This document shows, piece by piece, positions 1 through 11,120 of a stretch of DNA of 64,000 nucleotides. Made by a program: the position numbers and the translations under genes. The stretch comes from Maylandia zebra (taxonomy: Eukaryota > Chordata > Actinopteri > Cichliformes > Cichlidae). Position 1 is the stretch's first letter. Every line of letters begins with the position of its first letter. Below the pieces are notes generated by a model, which saw nothing but the letters and a program-made list of their open reading frames with translations, was not told the DNA's origin and made no database searches. The stretch is from assembly GCF_041146795.1 (NCBI RefSeq), contig NC_135170.1, positions 27,708,033-27,772,032 of the forward strand, in the 5' to 3' direction.

Positions 1-128
1 TCACCAGTGTATGAATGTGAGAGTGAATGAATAGTGGAATTGTAAAGCGCTTTGAGGGGTCCCGAAAAGCGCTATATAAATGCAATCCATTATTATTATT
101 ATTATTATCATCATCATCATCATCATCA
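1..128 (+). repeat. Teleost interspersed repeat 3' end with trinucleotide tail
   Basis: The segment carries the pair of phrases 'aaagcgctttgaggggtcc' and 'aaaagcgctatataaatgca', followed by a (TTA)n then (TCA)n tail. This combination recurs at the 3' ends of high-copy teleost retroelement-derived repeats. It is cut by the window edge, so its 5' part and exact family cannot be judged. Confidence 0.6.
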
Positions 129-1043
129 ACTGGTTTGGTTCTGACTGTATTGTTAAGTTATACTAAATAGTAGTGACTGCCAGGAAGTAAAATTGTATTA
201 CGATTCTAATCAGGGTGTGGTTTATGTCACAAGCAGTTCACAAACCTACATTTCATTTAGATGTCAACACAGACCTACAGTCATTATCAAGCTTAATATC
301 ATCAACAGTCATCAATTATTTGATGCAATGTTAAACTAGCTGGATAAATTGCTACACTAAAAGGTTCCATTGTGCCATTAAATGCTATCATGGAAAAGTT
401 TGTCTTTTTTTTCTCAAAGGCTGTTTTCCACTACAGCTGCTGCCTGGTATGTAGAGTTGCATTTCTTCTTTTAAACAGTGGAGTAGGAGGGCGATATATT
501 CTAGGCAGTCCTTTCAACCAAGGCATGATGAGCTCCTCTGCATACAACAAAATACCACTTTGCTCGTTGCCATGTTTTTGAACAATTAAGTATTTAATGA
601 TTCGGTGTGAAAAAATCTAAGTGGCAGACCTATTTCATTCATCTTTGTCAACTTTACACACACATACTACATCACAGTGACGGCATTCACCATAGTATTT
701 TAAGTATCACTTTTGTTTTAAAACAAAATGCCCTTGGTGGATTAGATGAAATGAAAAGCTAAACTGCTTTGCTCAGCTCTAAAACAACATGTGGTCATAA
801 AGGAATTCTGCCTGATGCTTGAATACGAAGCTAGAAACAAAACTGAAGTAATACCAGTAATCGGCTGTCTCTCTTACCTCCAACTGATATTAACAACCCA
901 ATGAGATTGTGGTGGACTGTTAGTTACTCTTAAAGGGGGGGTAGAAAGACAAGATTTTATTTTCAATCTGTTCCTTTACAATCATCCAATGGGTATTGTG
1001 TTATCTGACTTTAAGTATTTTAAGTAGCGGAATTTAAGTATTC
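129..1043. other. AT-rich non-coding stretch
   Basis: No gene, convincing exon or structured repeat was seen. A 69-codon frame at 372-581 has no recognisable motif or splice context and looks accidental. Confidence 0.5.
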
Positions 1044-1390
1044 GGGGTCTTGTTTGTGAGTCAGCAGAGAGGGGGGCGCGAGATCGACAGACGGATTGGC
1101 GCTGCAGCGATGCGGACACTGTACCGGTCCATTGTGGTAAAGAGAGAGCTGAGTGTAAAAGCAAAAACTCTCGATTTACTGGTTGACGTGCTTACTTTCA
1201 CCTACAGTCATGAACTTTGGGTAGTGACTGAAAGAACGGTATCGCAGATCCGAGCGTTAAAAATCAGCTTTCTCCAAAAGGTGGCTGGCCTCTCCCTTAG
1301 AGATAGGGTGAGGAGTTTGGCCATCTGGGAGGGGCTCAGAGTAGAGTGAAGAGCAAAATAGTGTTTAAAAAAAAAAAAAAAAAAAAAATA
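1044..1390 (+). pseudogene. LINE reverse-transcriptase C-terminal relic with poly(A)
   Basis: A frame of about 95 codons reads through a segment typical of the C-terminal end of teleost non-LTR reverse transcriptases. It includes the stretch SHELWVVTERT and then VAGLSLRDRVRS. Its 5' portion is missing and it stops shortly before a run of about 22 A at 1367-1388. It is therefore a 5'-truncated insertion with its poly(A) tail, not a host gene. The family name (RTE-like or another clade) is uncertain from memory alone. The heptamer ATAGTGT occurs immediately before and after the A-run. Confidence 0.7.
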
Positions 1391-4040
1391 GTGTAATATC
1401 ATATGAAGAAGCCATGTGCTACATGCTTAAAACCTCAAGAAATGTATTTATATTGTGTGACAGGATTACACTGTAGGGGGGACGTCAGGGATGTCACCAG
1501 AATCAATACTACTTATGATTCCATACCAACATCCACAGGCGATGTATGCACAGAGGTGGCCATTCTTCTGAAACTGAAGAAGGATATAAGTGTTCTAATC
1601 TAGCCAAACATGCTGAAGTAGAATACTAGAAACAAAGCCCACAAGCACAGGGAAAAATACAAATGGGACAGCAAAAACTACACTTGGAAGATGGCAAGTA
1701 GTGCAGCTCTGCTCCAACTCAAGAAAGGCAGATTCAGCTATGAGAGTACTTTGCACTCAAGGGTGGCTGACAAAGGGATAATGGTTCACTCTTAAAAAGC
1801 AGTGTTCAAATAAACCAAACCTTCCACGACACAATGGAGCTGTGATGTCAACTCTGAATGATCAGATTTAGGGCGTTAAGTTGGTGCATTGCATTGATGT
1901 CTCATTTATGTTAATGTTTGTACGATAATGTTTAGGTTTTTACAGTAATGTTTATGTTAGCTTACCTGTCGGAAAACTTCTCAGCATGATGCTTGCTAAG
2001 CGAACACTATGTAAATTTTGTTAGCCAATGAGTGATACGCAAGAGGAAACAATTAAACAGAAGTAGCTACAAACTTAAGTCCCCCCCCCTCACACATTAA
2101 CATTTCTTCTGAATAGTCTTTCACCTATCTTTAGGTAGTTAATCTGTAGGTTGGATCATGTCAATAATTATTTAGTTTAATTGACATTGAACACTACGCC
2201 ATCTGAGAAACTATGATATATAACTACATTTCTGATAAGTAACAGTTTTTTCTAATTCTGTTTTACTAGTATTAAGATGAGTTTCCAGGCTTTGCACCTC
2301 TCAAATGGCTGAAGTAATGACAGAGAGCATCTTTAGGATGGTTATCAGCATCTGGGAACATCATCTCAAAGATAAGAGCAATCGTGAATTCATGAGCTGG
2401 AAAGAAAATCTTTTTGATTTAATTTAAACCCTAACTTATGGACAGAAGCCGTTTTTAATTTCCTATTTGCACATTAACTTTTGTTTAAATCCTACTAGCA
2501 ATTTAATTTGTATTACTAACCTTTAGTTGCAGCCCTAATGCTGATGTAACGTAGCTGTAATATTAGTAGGCTATTCTGCAAACATCCTAACATTTCAGTC
2601 TGTATTCTGTCAACACAACATGCATGCATTTTAAATAAAAGATCTGACTCCATGTTTTACAACAACTTTTTAATACATATTTTGTTTAACTACATAAGGG
2701 GATCATTTTGTTTGAGTATTGAGAATCATGCGATTCTATTGAGTACTGACTACTAAATGTTTTGGTATCGTGGCATCACTATATATGTTAATGTCAATGA
2801 TACCCAAATTCAAAGAAGGAAAAAGTGAGTCAAACTGATGTTAAAAAAATGTATGTATGTATATGTAAAAATTCAAAAGTAACTTGTTTGAATACCCAAG
2901 TAATCTAATATTCTGATACAAGGATATAAACTATTATTGTCACTGATTCCTTTTGCCTATGAATTTTGAGCTTTTGTACCAGCATGTTTCTCCCACTGTT
3001 TCTGCCTTAACCTGGAGTAATGAGTCAATGAACCTCACCTCTGACCACAATACTGAGGAGAGTTGTTGAGGATCTCCTGAACCTAAGTAAGCACAGCTCA
3101 TTACTCAAATTTTCTTTGAAGTGGGTGTAATGTTGTTAATGACTCGTAAACTTAGCAAATAAACTCTCATACGGTCTGACAATGTAATCAAAATGTGAGT
3201 GAAAGTCAGAGTGTTTTAGGACACTGGCATAACATTAGCTTACAGCCATCTATCGTTAGCTGTCCAGAGACAGAAGGGCTGCAAGTCTGATGACAGCTAG
3301 TGACAATAACTTACTGTGACAACACTCATTATAAATAAACATTATATAGAGTTTTCTTTTGTTAGATCCCTAATTTGAAATCAAGAGATTTCCTCCTCAC
3401 ATCAAGGCTTGAAGTGAGGAGGAAGTCGATAAGGTGGAGACGAGGGAGGAGGCGGATGAAGAGAAAGATGATGAAAATTTTAATGTACGAATCTTAAAAC
3501 ATAAATGAGAGATTGTGGTTTTGAAGACACGTGATCGCTTCCCATGTGACATGAACGTTTCGGCCATTTTAGATGTGTAGCAATCCTGACACGTCAAGTA
3601 AGTGAATAACCTACTAAACATTATTATGCTAGAACCCTATGTTTACTTTTAAGTATGGCAACTAACGTCAGTTCAGGAGTGGGGAGAAAGAGGATGAGAG
3701 CAATGAGCAGGAGAGAGTAATGGTGTAGGAAGCAGATGAAGAAGAGGCAGTAATATAAATATGAAAAAAAATATATATATATACAAGTTATTGGATGTGA
3801 TCTCTACCGGTTATCACATCTAATGAGGCGGACAGCTCTTGAGCAATATGCACATGACATCACATGCAAAACCATAATAGAATGAAAAACCACACTTTCA
3901 CAGACCCTAATTTTTTGTATGTAAACAAACCAATAAGATGATTATCAGATTATCAAAATAGTTGCCAAAGCTGACCAAGACTAACTAATAAATGGCTCAG
4001 GAAAACAGTCACACACTGAAGAAAAAGAAACAAACCAGGG
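1391..4040. other. Non-coding DNA, possibly intron of a minus-strand gene
   Basis: AT-rich DNA without a recognisable domain. If the exon proposed at 4049-4116 is real, this would be intron of that minus-strand gene. Several short splice-flanked candidates exist on the minus strand (for example about 3033-3073), but none forms a recognisable protein. The acidic-looking frame near 3420-3505 on + is short and closed by stops. Confidence 0.35.
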
Positions 4041-4048
4041 ACACTTAC

Positions 4049-4116
4049 TGGATGAACTGGAGGCCCTTTTGAATCTCCTGCCAGCGGGTCCTTCTGTCCA
4101 GACACGCTCCAGACAT
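4049..4116 (-). CDS. Putative first coding exon of an unidentified gene
   Basis: On the minus strand a polypyrimidine-containing acceptor (AG at 4153-4152) is followed by 35 bases of leader. Then comes an ATG at 4116-4114 with G at -3, and 22 codons plus two bases ending at a perfect GTAAGT donor (4048-4043). The predicted start is MSGACLDRRTRWQEIQKGLQ, charged and without a signal peptide. A second perfect GTAAGT donor upstream (5436-5431) could close a non-coding first exon that splices to this one. I do not recognise the protein, and I could not find a convincing next exon between here and the left edge. It may belong to a gene extending leftward, or be a chance match to splice consensus. 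Confidence 0.3.
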
Positions 4117-5436
4117 GTCTGCGTGTTTTGTCCCTTTCCCTCAGTCAGCACCTGAAATTGTATCAGAATCAGAAGATTCAGTAGAGTCATTTTAAAATGA
4201 CAGGTGAAAACGAAATAAATAAAAAATTACTTCTCATCATTGACTGGACACGGGCAGATTGTACTAACTAAAAAGCTCCTTTGCTCAGTGTTAACCGTCA
4301 GTATATGATTTCAACTTATCAGGGGCTTCTTTGCCGCTTGCCTTCCATTATTTCTAGCTTCCGCATTTAGTAATGACGACATGCTTTTAGTTCCGGAAAG
4401 TGACGCTAAACATTTTGTTAGCTTGCGAGGTAATAACAGTAACAACAGAGCAGATACGGGTTAGTATAATGTAGAAGCCATAGAAAGCTACAAAACCTAC
4501 ACACCTGAAGAGTTTGACAATAAGCAGAGCCGTTAGGACCCATTTAAACTTAGCATCTGGAATCAAGCGCTCCATCATCGGATAGCTCATTGCCTCATGT
4601 AAATATTTTTGGGTTTGTCACGAAATTCATCAACACAAAGTGCACACTGTGTGCTAAACAATGTGCACAAGTCTTCGAGCATTTATCACCTTCTGACAGT
4701 ACTGCGGCCACGGCGCATAAACCCGGTAAATGAAGCAGTCAACCCTGGATGGTCATAAATAACATGATATCACCTGTCATTTCTAAACATTTTCAAAGGC
4801 ACTTCTTAATTGTGGTTGCTAATCGGAAGAGAATATGGGCTGCTACCGAGTCATGCGGACGGTTATACTAGCTTTAGACAGTCACCCGTTATGTTCCATT
4901 AACTTAACAGTCGGACCGAAATTAACTTTATTATTGCAGTGCTTTTGTGTTTAGACACGCTTTTTTTTCTTTCTAGCCACTAAGCACTCTCCTCTATATG
5001 AAGACAGCACTGTGTGGAGAATACATTTATTTCAACAAAGTTTTACAGGAGAGGAGGGAAAGCGCTTCGTGAATATGTCCGATAATGGGCGCATAACAGT
5101 TAGCGCACGTGTGTTACCCGCGGCCAGGGACCGTCCAGTTCTCACCAGCCATCACCATCGGCTAGCAAATATTAGCAATTTTCATACTGTTCCAAAATAT
5201 ACCGAAGTGATACAACACACGTCTTCTATGTATGCAGAAATACGCGGACGTTACCAAAAACACGACGCTACTCGCCTAAGTTTCTAGGAAGTAGACTGAA
5301 CCTAACAAAGCATAGGCATGCCTAAGTTAAACTAGTTCCTCAACGCAAACAATAGCGAGGTGTAGCTGTTTAGCTGTAGCTAACACACAATAAATATCAA
5401 AGAAATGGATAAGAAGTAGCTGTCGTTCACACTTAC

Positions 5437-5600
5437 ATGAATGAGTCTTTATTCCGCACAAACCTTACATCGGCTATCTAAAGGGAGGGAAAGTGATTTT
5501 TCGTTATAGCTAAAAGAACTTGGCTAAATGTGGGATATCGCTGAAGGCCGCCCTTTGCTTCTTTTTCTGCTCTGATGCAAGCGAGCGCAAACATCGAGTC
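5437..5600 (-). promoter_or_regulatory. Possible promoter / non-coding first exon, minus strand
   Basis: Sequence here is richer in CpG than its surroundings. On the minus strand it ends in a consensus GTAAGT donor at 5436-5431. It would pair with the acceptor just upstream of the exon at 4049-4116. The transcription start is not defined by a TATA box; about 5600 is a guess. Confidence 0.25.
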
Positions 5601-6289
5601 CATTAGCTCTGGTGCCCCTACAGGCACTGAAAGGTTGTAGCAAGTAGGATTTAGGTGTGTGGCGATTAATAATAAGACAAAACACGTGGATATTTGTTTA
5701 TTCTTATTAGCAACAACCTGTCCAAAGTGTACCCTACAGCTAGAATAGTCCCCTAATCATTGGAATCAGTGTAGCTTACAGAGATAAACTTTTATGTTTT
5801 AGACTTAAGGGTTTTTTTTGTTTTTTTTGTTTTTTTTATCTTTTTTGTTGTTGTTGTGATTTTTAACCAATACATTAAAATATACATATGCAGAAATTAT
5901 AGCTAACTGTATAATCTGCATATAATTTTACAATATATTATATAATAAACTGATTGATTCTTTTTTCTTTCTTTTTCCCCCTTCTCTCAATCCATACATG
6001 GGGCTCACCATAATTCTAAGATTGTCAGTACTTCAGACTCTCTCTAATGCATATACATTGGCAAGGCACCCACTTTCAATCTCCTTACAATCTACAAAGC
6101 ACAACATTTCAGACCGCTGAGCCCGAGGCATCCACAGCTCCTCTCCATCAACCCTTGTGCAAATCTTTCTTTGACAGCGCGTTTCCTCCTTGAATTTATC
6201 AGCACACAGAGCATTTAAAAATAGAAGTGTGGCTCAAAAACTAGAGGGAGGAGCCCATAAGAGACTTTCATGTGATAGAGGTAAAATAA

Positions 6290-6567
6290 GGTTCACTTTT
6301 TCTCGGAGCAACCTGCAAACAGCTCAAGTTGAGTGATTTGGAGACAAAGTTGGAGAGGCAAGGTTGGGGTACTCTGGACATGTGGAGTGGAGGGATGGTG
6401 GTTATATATTGAACAAAGGACATTGTATATGGAGCTGCCAGGCAGGAGGAAAAGAAGATAAGCACAGAGATTCATGGAAGTGGTAAAAGAAGACATGTAG
6501 ATGATTGGTGTAACAGAGGAGGACATTAGGGATAGGATGGGAACAACTTCAAAGAAGAAGAAGAAGA
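6290..6567 (+). pseudogene. Degenerate LINE 3' fragment ending in (AAG)n
   Basis: The DNA matches, with frameshifts, the end of a teleost non-LTR retrotransposon whose conserved nucleotide phrases include 'gagctgccaggcaggagga' and 'gtgtaacagaggaggacat'. It ends in an AAG microsatellite at about 6553-6567, as these elements usually do. No long frame survives on the coding strand. It is probably RTE-like, but the clade is not certain. Confidence 0.6.
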
Positions 6568-6799
6568 CTAAAAAGCAGTTTAAAAAATATGTTACTCCAC
6601 TGTAAATGAAAAAAAGAAAAAATAACTACTAGTGGTCCACTGCTTCACATTGAGCTTCACACTTATAAACAAACCAAGCTCGAAGTTACTTTACTAACAA
6701 AGTCTGCACAACACACTAATTATTCTGTTTTTGTAAAGGAAGAGGATGTGATAATATATACAGGAAATTCAGGAAGTTTTGACCACAAGTAGTACACCA

Positions 6800-6932
<133 letters not shown>

Positions 6933-7422
6933 TAAAGTGTGTGTGATAAGGACATAAAGTGGTTTTAGTGTGTATATATTAAGTGTTGGTTGATTAAAAA
7001 AAAAAAAAAGACATAGCTGCACAGATCTTTTTGAGCAAGCACACAACCTGTTATTTGCTTCTTTTTCCCTTCCAAACTCAGTTGGAGAATTCAGGAAATT
7101 TTGACCACAGGTTGTCAGCAGGGCAGACAGCGCACATTTAAATATTTAACATTTAAGACATTTTCTTTGTTAAATAACAGTAAAAAGCCAGTAATCCTCT
7201 GGTACCATGGAAACCTTCAAAAGTGCCTTCATCTTTCTGCAGTTTCTAAATGATGACTAAAATGTCAAATTCATTATAACACCAGTTTAGTAACTCACAG
7301 TAACATCTAGTCATTCATCAAACAAACCCAGGTTTGTCCTAACTGGGTAAACTGTAATGTCTGAACCAGGATGAAATGCTGTTCATGTATTAGTATTGCT
7401 TCCAGTTTTAGGGAGTTTTATG

Positions 7423-7466
7423 ATAAAAAAAAAAAAAAAAGAAAGAAAGAAAGAAAGAAGAAGAAG
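7423..7466 (+). repeat. Purine-only simple repeat, A-run then GAAA and GAAG units
   Basis: A run of A is followed by GAAA and GAAGAA units with no pyrimidine. This resembles an old retroelement tail, but no element body was recognised upstream of it. Confidence 0.7.
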
Positions 7467-8339
7467 CAACACACTGAATGTCACCATTGTGCTTAGTGCT
7501 ATTTGACTCATTTTACATTTGTAGTTTGCTCATGTTTAACATTAACATCTTCAGCAGTGTGCATTGAGCCTGATGGGATCCTACTGCTGGCTGGATATTT
7601 TGTGGCAATGGCTACGTTGAGATAAGGCTGATCGGATAAACAAGAACTGAAGGATGTGTGCCTCAGGAAGCAGTCTGCCAGGTGTAATAACTGCCAGGAG
7701 GAGGCGCTTATCTCATATTGTGCAGAAGCATCCCCGAGGAGCCGAATCACAAAAGAAGTGAAGAATACTGTATGTCTTAGCTATCCTTTTTATGATTTAG
7801 CTTCCCTGACATTGGCACATTATTGATGACGACAGAGTCAAGTGTGACAGATCTGGAAAAATACTCTCAGAAAAACATAATAAAAAAGATGAGAAGCAGT
7901 GATACAACACAGTGCCATTTTCAAATCGGGCTTGAAATTTGTCATTGAAACAGTTTCAGAAGTTAGACACTTGAAGTGCTGCTCTGTAAATCAAACAGAC
8001 AATAATGATAGCTGCAATATATGCTGAGAGTTTTAAGCAGTGAAAGCCTCTTCTGTTCTCCTCACTGAATTGTTTATTTAGAAAAAGAAGAGTGACAGAT
8101 GAGACACATGAGCACATCTCTTTATAATTAAGGAAGAAAAGGTATATTATTAGGGTTTAATGACCGTAATTAGCTTGTCTGGTTGCAATTGTTGTGAAGA
8201 AGTGGAGACGTATGAATAATGATGTGCTGTTTGAAAGCTTCTATACCTTAAGACGGTGATTCTCAGCCAAGGGTAATTGTAACTTAGATGGTGCTTTTGT
8301 AGTTTCCAAGGGATAGTTGAAAAGTTGCAATTGTGTGGC
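7467..8339. other. Non-coding stretch
   Basis: No recognisable gene. An 80-codon minus-strand frame at 7508-7750 has no family resemblance I can name. Confidence 0.4.
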
Positions 8340-8690
8340 GTTTAAAAAAATAAAACAGATAGTGTCATAGTAAAAAGAAAGCACACCCTCTTTCAGTTCT
8401 ACATTTTTACATGTCAGGATTAAATAAAAATAACTGGGTCCTTAAAATTAGGAAACTACAAAACATGACTCATTACACAAAATCGTTATTTATTGAGCAA
8501 AAACTGAGCCAAAATGCAGAAGTAATGTGTGAAAAACTAAGTACACCCTTCCATAAGAATTAGGAGGCGAAATAGCAGCCAGGTGCTGCTAATCAAATGC
8601 ACTTAATAACTGATCACCACCAAGTGTGAACACTGTTAAGAAAAGGCAGAGGTTTTAGCAGTTTGCAGGTCAGGTGTGTTAACAGCTAAG
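8340..8690. repeat. Interspersed DNA-element-like repeat
   Basis: It contains the phrases 'gtgaaaaactaagtaca' and 'agcagccaggtgctgctaat', which I recall from a widespread teleost non-coding repeat. No transposase frame remains, and the termini are not sharply defined here. Confidence 0.45.
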
Positions 8691-9308
8691 GGGGGATTTT
8701 CTTTTCTTTTCTTTCTTTCTTTCTTTTTTGTTATGGCTGAATCAGAAAAACATTAGAAATGTACTGTAAAGCACAAATTGATTAAAAAGAAAAATGAGTC
8801 ACCAGTGGACAGGAAGATTGTGGCAGTGTAAAATTGATCTAAAAGCAATAAATAAATAGAAAACAATTAGCTGAATAACTCCAAACAATACATATAAAAT
8901 AGCCAGCTGAAAATAGAAAATGATTGGATAATGATCCTATTATACATTGGTAGATCATCTGGCAACAAAAACTCGAATTGTTCAGGAAAAATATTGAAAT
9001 TATGGAATATGGCCAAAATGTCCAGGTTTAGCTTACAAATACTAACACAAATGCATAAGTATGAGTGGACTATACAATGACTCTTCAATAGTATTAAAAT
9101 GACTGTTTAAGTTTAAAAAGTTTGAACTCATTTGGAACATGTAGGTTCAGTGGGTTGGGAGTGCTGGAGCTGATCTAAGACATACTTTTATTCTCCAAGA
9201 ACAAATATTTTATTAGTTTTTATTTACTATTGTATGGAGACAGAACATTTAAAAAGCTGAAAATAGTGCTCTATAATGCCCGAATTACAGCTCTTCCTGT
9301 GCCAAATG

Positions 9309-9960
9309 AAGTATAAGACAGTTCAAAATCTTACATCACACTCACTTCGGCGAAGTGAGTAAGATATGCAAGTTACAACAGGTGTCAGAACACTTGACCC
9401 ACATGTTTTGGTCATGCCCAGCTTTAATAACATACTGGTCTAAGATTTTTAAAACACTGTCAGAAGCACTTAACATCACTATCCAACCCAGTGCAGTAAC
9501 GGCCATATTTGTTATTACAGATAGAAGACTTTTTTTTTTTTTTTTTTTTTTTTTTCTTTGGCCTGTCCCGTTTGGCTCTTTTGCCATCAGAATTGTTGTC
9601 TAAAGGCAAAGAAAGATGCCCAACGGATTTACTTTACCAAACTGACCATCCCAGCCTTGCCGTAATGGTCCATTTGATTCACCTTTTATTGTTTATTTTA
9701 TTTTCACTTACTGAATACGGGACAGACTTGACTGGGGGAAAGAAGGGGAGAAAGAAAGAGGGAAAGAGAAACAGCTGAGAAGAGGGACGGGGGAGAAGGG
9801 CAAAAGACAAAAACCAACAGAACGGGCAGAGAAAAAAAATGCATATATCAATCACCTGGATCACCTGCTGAGAAAGAAAAAAGAAAGCAAGCAGAAGAGA
9901 ACAAGAGTAATAGAATAAACAACATCACAATGATATATGGGAATATGACAGTAAATACTA
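9309..9960 (+). pseudogene. L1/Tx1-like LINE 3' fragment
   Basis: A frame from about 9309 to 9525 encodes the C-terminal tail of an L1/Tx1-type ORF2. It includes a QFKILH-like stretch, then THMFWSCPAL, the His/Cys segment characteristic of these proteins. A T-run of about 25 interrupts the frame at 9531-9555. The following purine-rich stretch up to about 9960 looks like the element's 3' UTR. It is truncated at its 5' end and inactive. It abuts the L2-like element that follows on the opposite strand. Confidence 0.7.
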
Positions 9961-10131
9961 AATGTTAAACATTATTCAAATTCAAATTCAAATTCAAATT
10001 TTATTTGTCACGTACACAGTCATACACAGTACGATATGTAGTGAAATGCTTGGACAACTGCTCGTGACCTAAAGAAAACAAAAAAGGAAAAGGCTATGAA
10101 TAAGATAGGAAATAAATATGAAAAATTAAAA

Positions 10132-10290
10132 AGGGTAAATTTAACTAGGAAGGAATAAAATATAAATTAAGGTTAAAAATGAAATAACTGTACAACACAA
10201 ATTAGAATGAAGGGTAAATTTAACTGGGAAGAATAAGATAAAGATAAAATATATAAATTAAAGTTGAAAATAAAATAACTGTACAACAAA
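10132..10290. repeat. Imperfect tandem duplication inside the L2-like 3' UTR
   Basis: Two copies of about 70-80 bp each begin 'gggtaaatttaact' and end 'aaataactgtacaacaaa' or a close variant. The second copy carries a small internal insertion. Confidence 0.7.
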
Positions 10291-10464
10291 ATACACAATA
10301 TAGAACTATATAAGAATGTATGAAGAAATCTAAATATAAATAAATATATACACAATAACAGCAGCTGTACAAGTATTAACCGGAAATGAAGAATATAGTG
10401 ACCAGTGTTGTGCAAAACCAAAGTCCAGAAAGTCCAGTGTGTGTGTAAACACAATATGTTTGGG

Positions 10465-11019
10465 TCAGTACTGTGTGGTGGTGTGATTGAGAGACCGTAT
10501 CGCCTGCGGGAAGAAGCTCCTCCTCAGTCTCTCTGTGTTGGTCTTCAGGGAGCGGAATCGCTTTCCTGACCTCAACAGAGAGAACAGTCTGTTGTTGGGA
10601 TGACTGAGGTCCTTCACGATCTTCCTGGCCTTGGTCCAGCACCGCCTGCTGTAGATTGAGTGCAGGTCAGGGAGCTCGGAGCGGATGGTGCGCTCAGCTG
10701 ACCGCACAACCCTCTGTAGAGCTCGTCTGTCCTGCATGGTGCTGTTCCCGAACCAGGTTAAGATGTTTCCCGCCAGGATGCTCTCTATGGTGCACGAGTA
10801 AAAGTTCCTGAGCACCTTGGAGGGCAGTTGGAAGTCTCTCAAGCGTCTGAGGTGGTAGAGACGCTGTCGGGCCTTTTTCACCACGGTGTTGATGTGACAG
10901 GACCATGACAGGTCCTGCGTGATGTAAACTCCGAGGTATTTGAAGCTGTCCACTCTCTCCACTGGGCACTCGTTGATGACGGGGGTCTGGTAGTTCCTCT
11001 CCTGCTTATTGTGCAGCAC
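10465..11019 (-). pseudogene. L2/CR1-like reverse transcriptase C-terminal fragment
   Basis: The 184-codon frame holds the region downstream of the reverse-transcriptase active site of L2/CR1-type LINEs. Recognisable stretches include FKYLGVYITQDLSW, ARQRLYHLRRLR, FYSCTIESIL, ALQRVVRSAE and FFPQAIRSLN. The catalytic YADD box and the endonuclease domain are absent, so this is only the tail of the parent protein and cannot be functional. The frame is lost upstream, where other frames carry continuation-like sequence, which points to at least one frameshift. Confidence 0.8.
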
Positions 11020-11120
11020 ATAAGATCAACAGAACACAGTGTGCTTTGAGGTAGGAGCCAAAAAGGGTGTAGTTTGTGGGTGTGATCACCCGTGTGTACA
11101 CCTGTGAGCATGGATGCGCT

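Larger units (their letters stand above)
9974..11115 (-). mobile_element. L2/CR1-like LINE, 3' half
   Basis: Read on the minus strand, this fragment holds a reverse-transcriptase C-terminal region (10465-11019), a 3' UTR, and a terminal sequence ending in about four TTTGAA-type units near 9974-10000. Teleost L2-type elements end in short tandem units like this. The UTR contains an internal tandem duplication (10132-10290). The 5' part is missing: frames upstream of 11019 shift, and a different element starts near 11121. Confidence 0.75.

Noticed and set aside
4387-4590. Minus-strand 67-codon hydrophobic frame with possible membrane segments
   Set aside because: No recognised family, and it sits in what would be the intron between the two proposed minus-strand exons. 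An internal GTGTGT donor without a partner exon is not enough.
5012-5287. Plus-strand 91-codon frame
   Set aside because: No domain, no splice context, composition like the surrounding DNA.
9342-9362. Short palindrome around CTCACTTCGGCGAAGTGAG
   Set aside because: It lies within the coding relic of the L1/Tx1-like fragment and is explained by that sequence.
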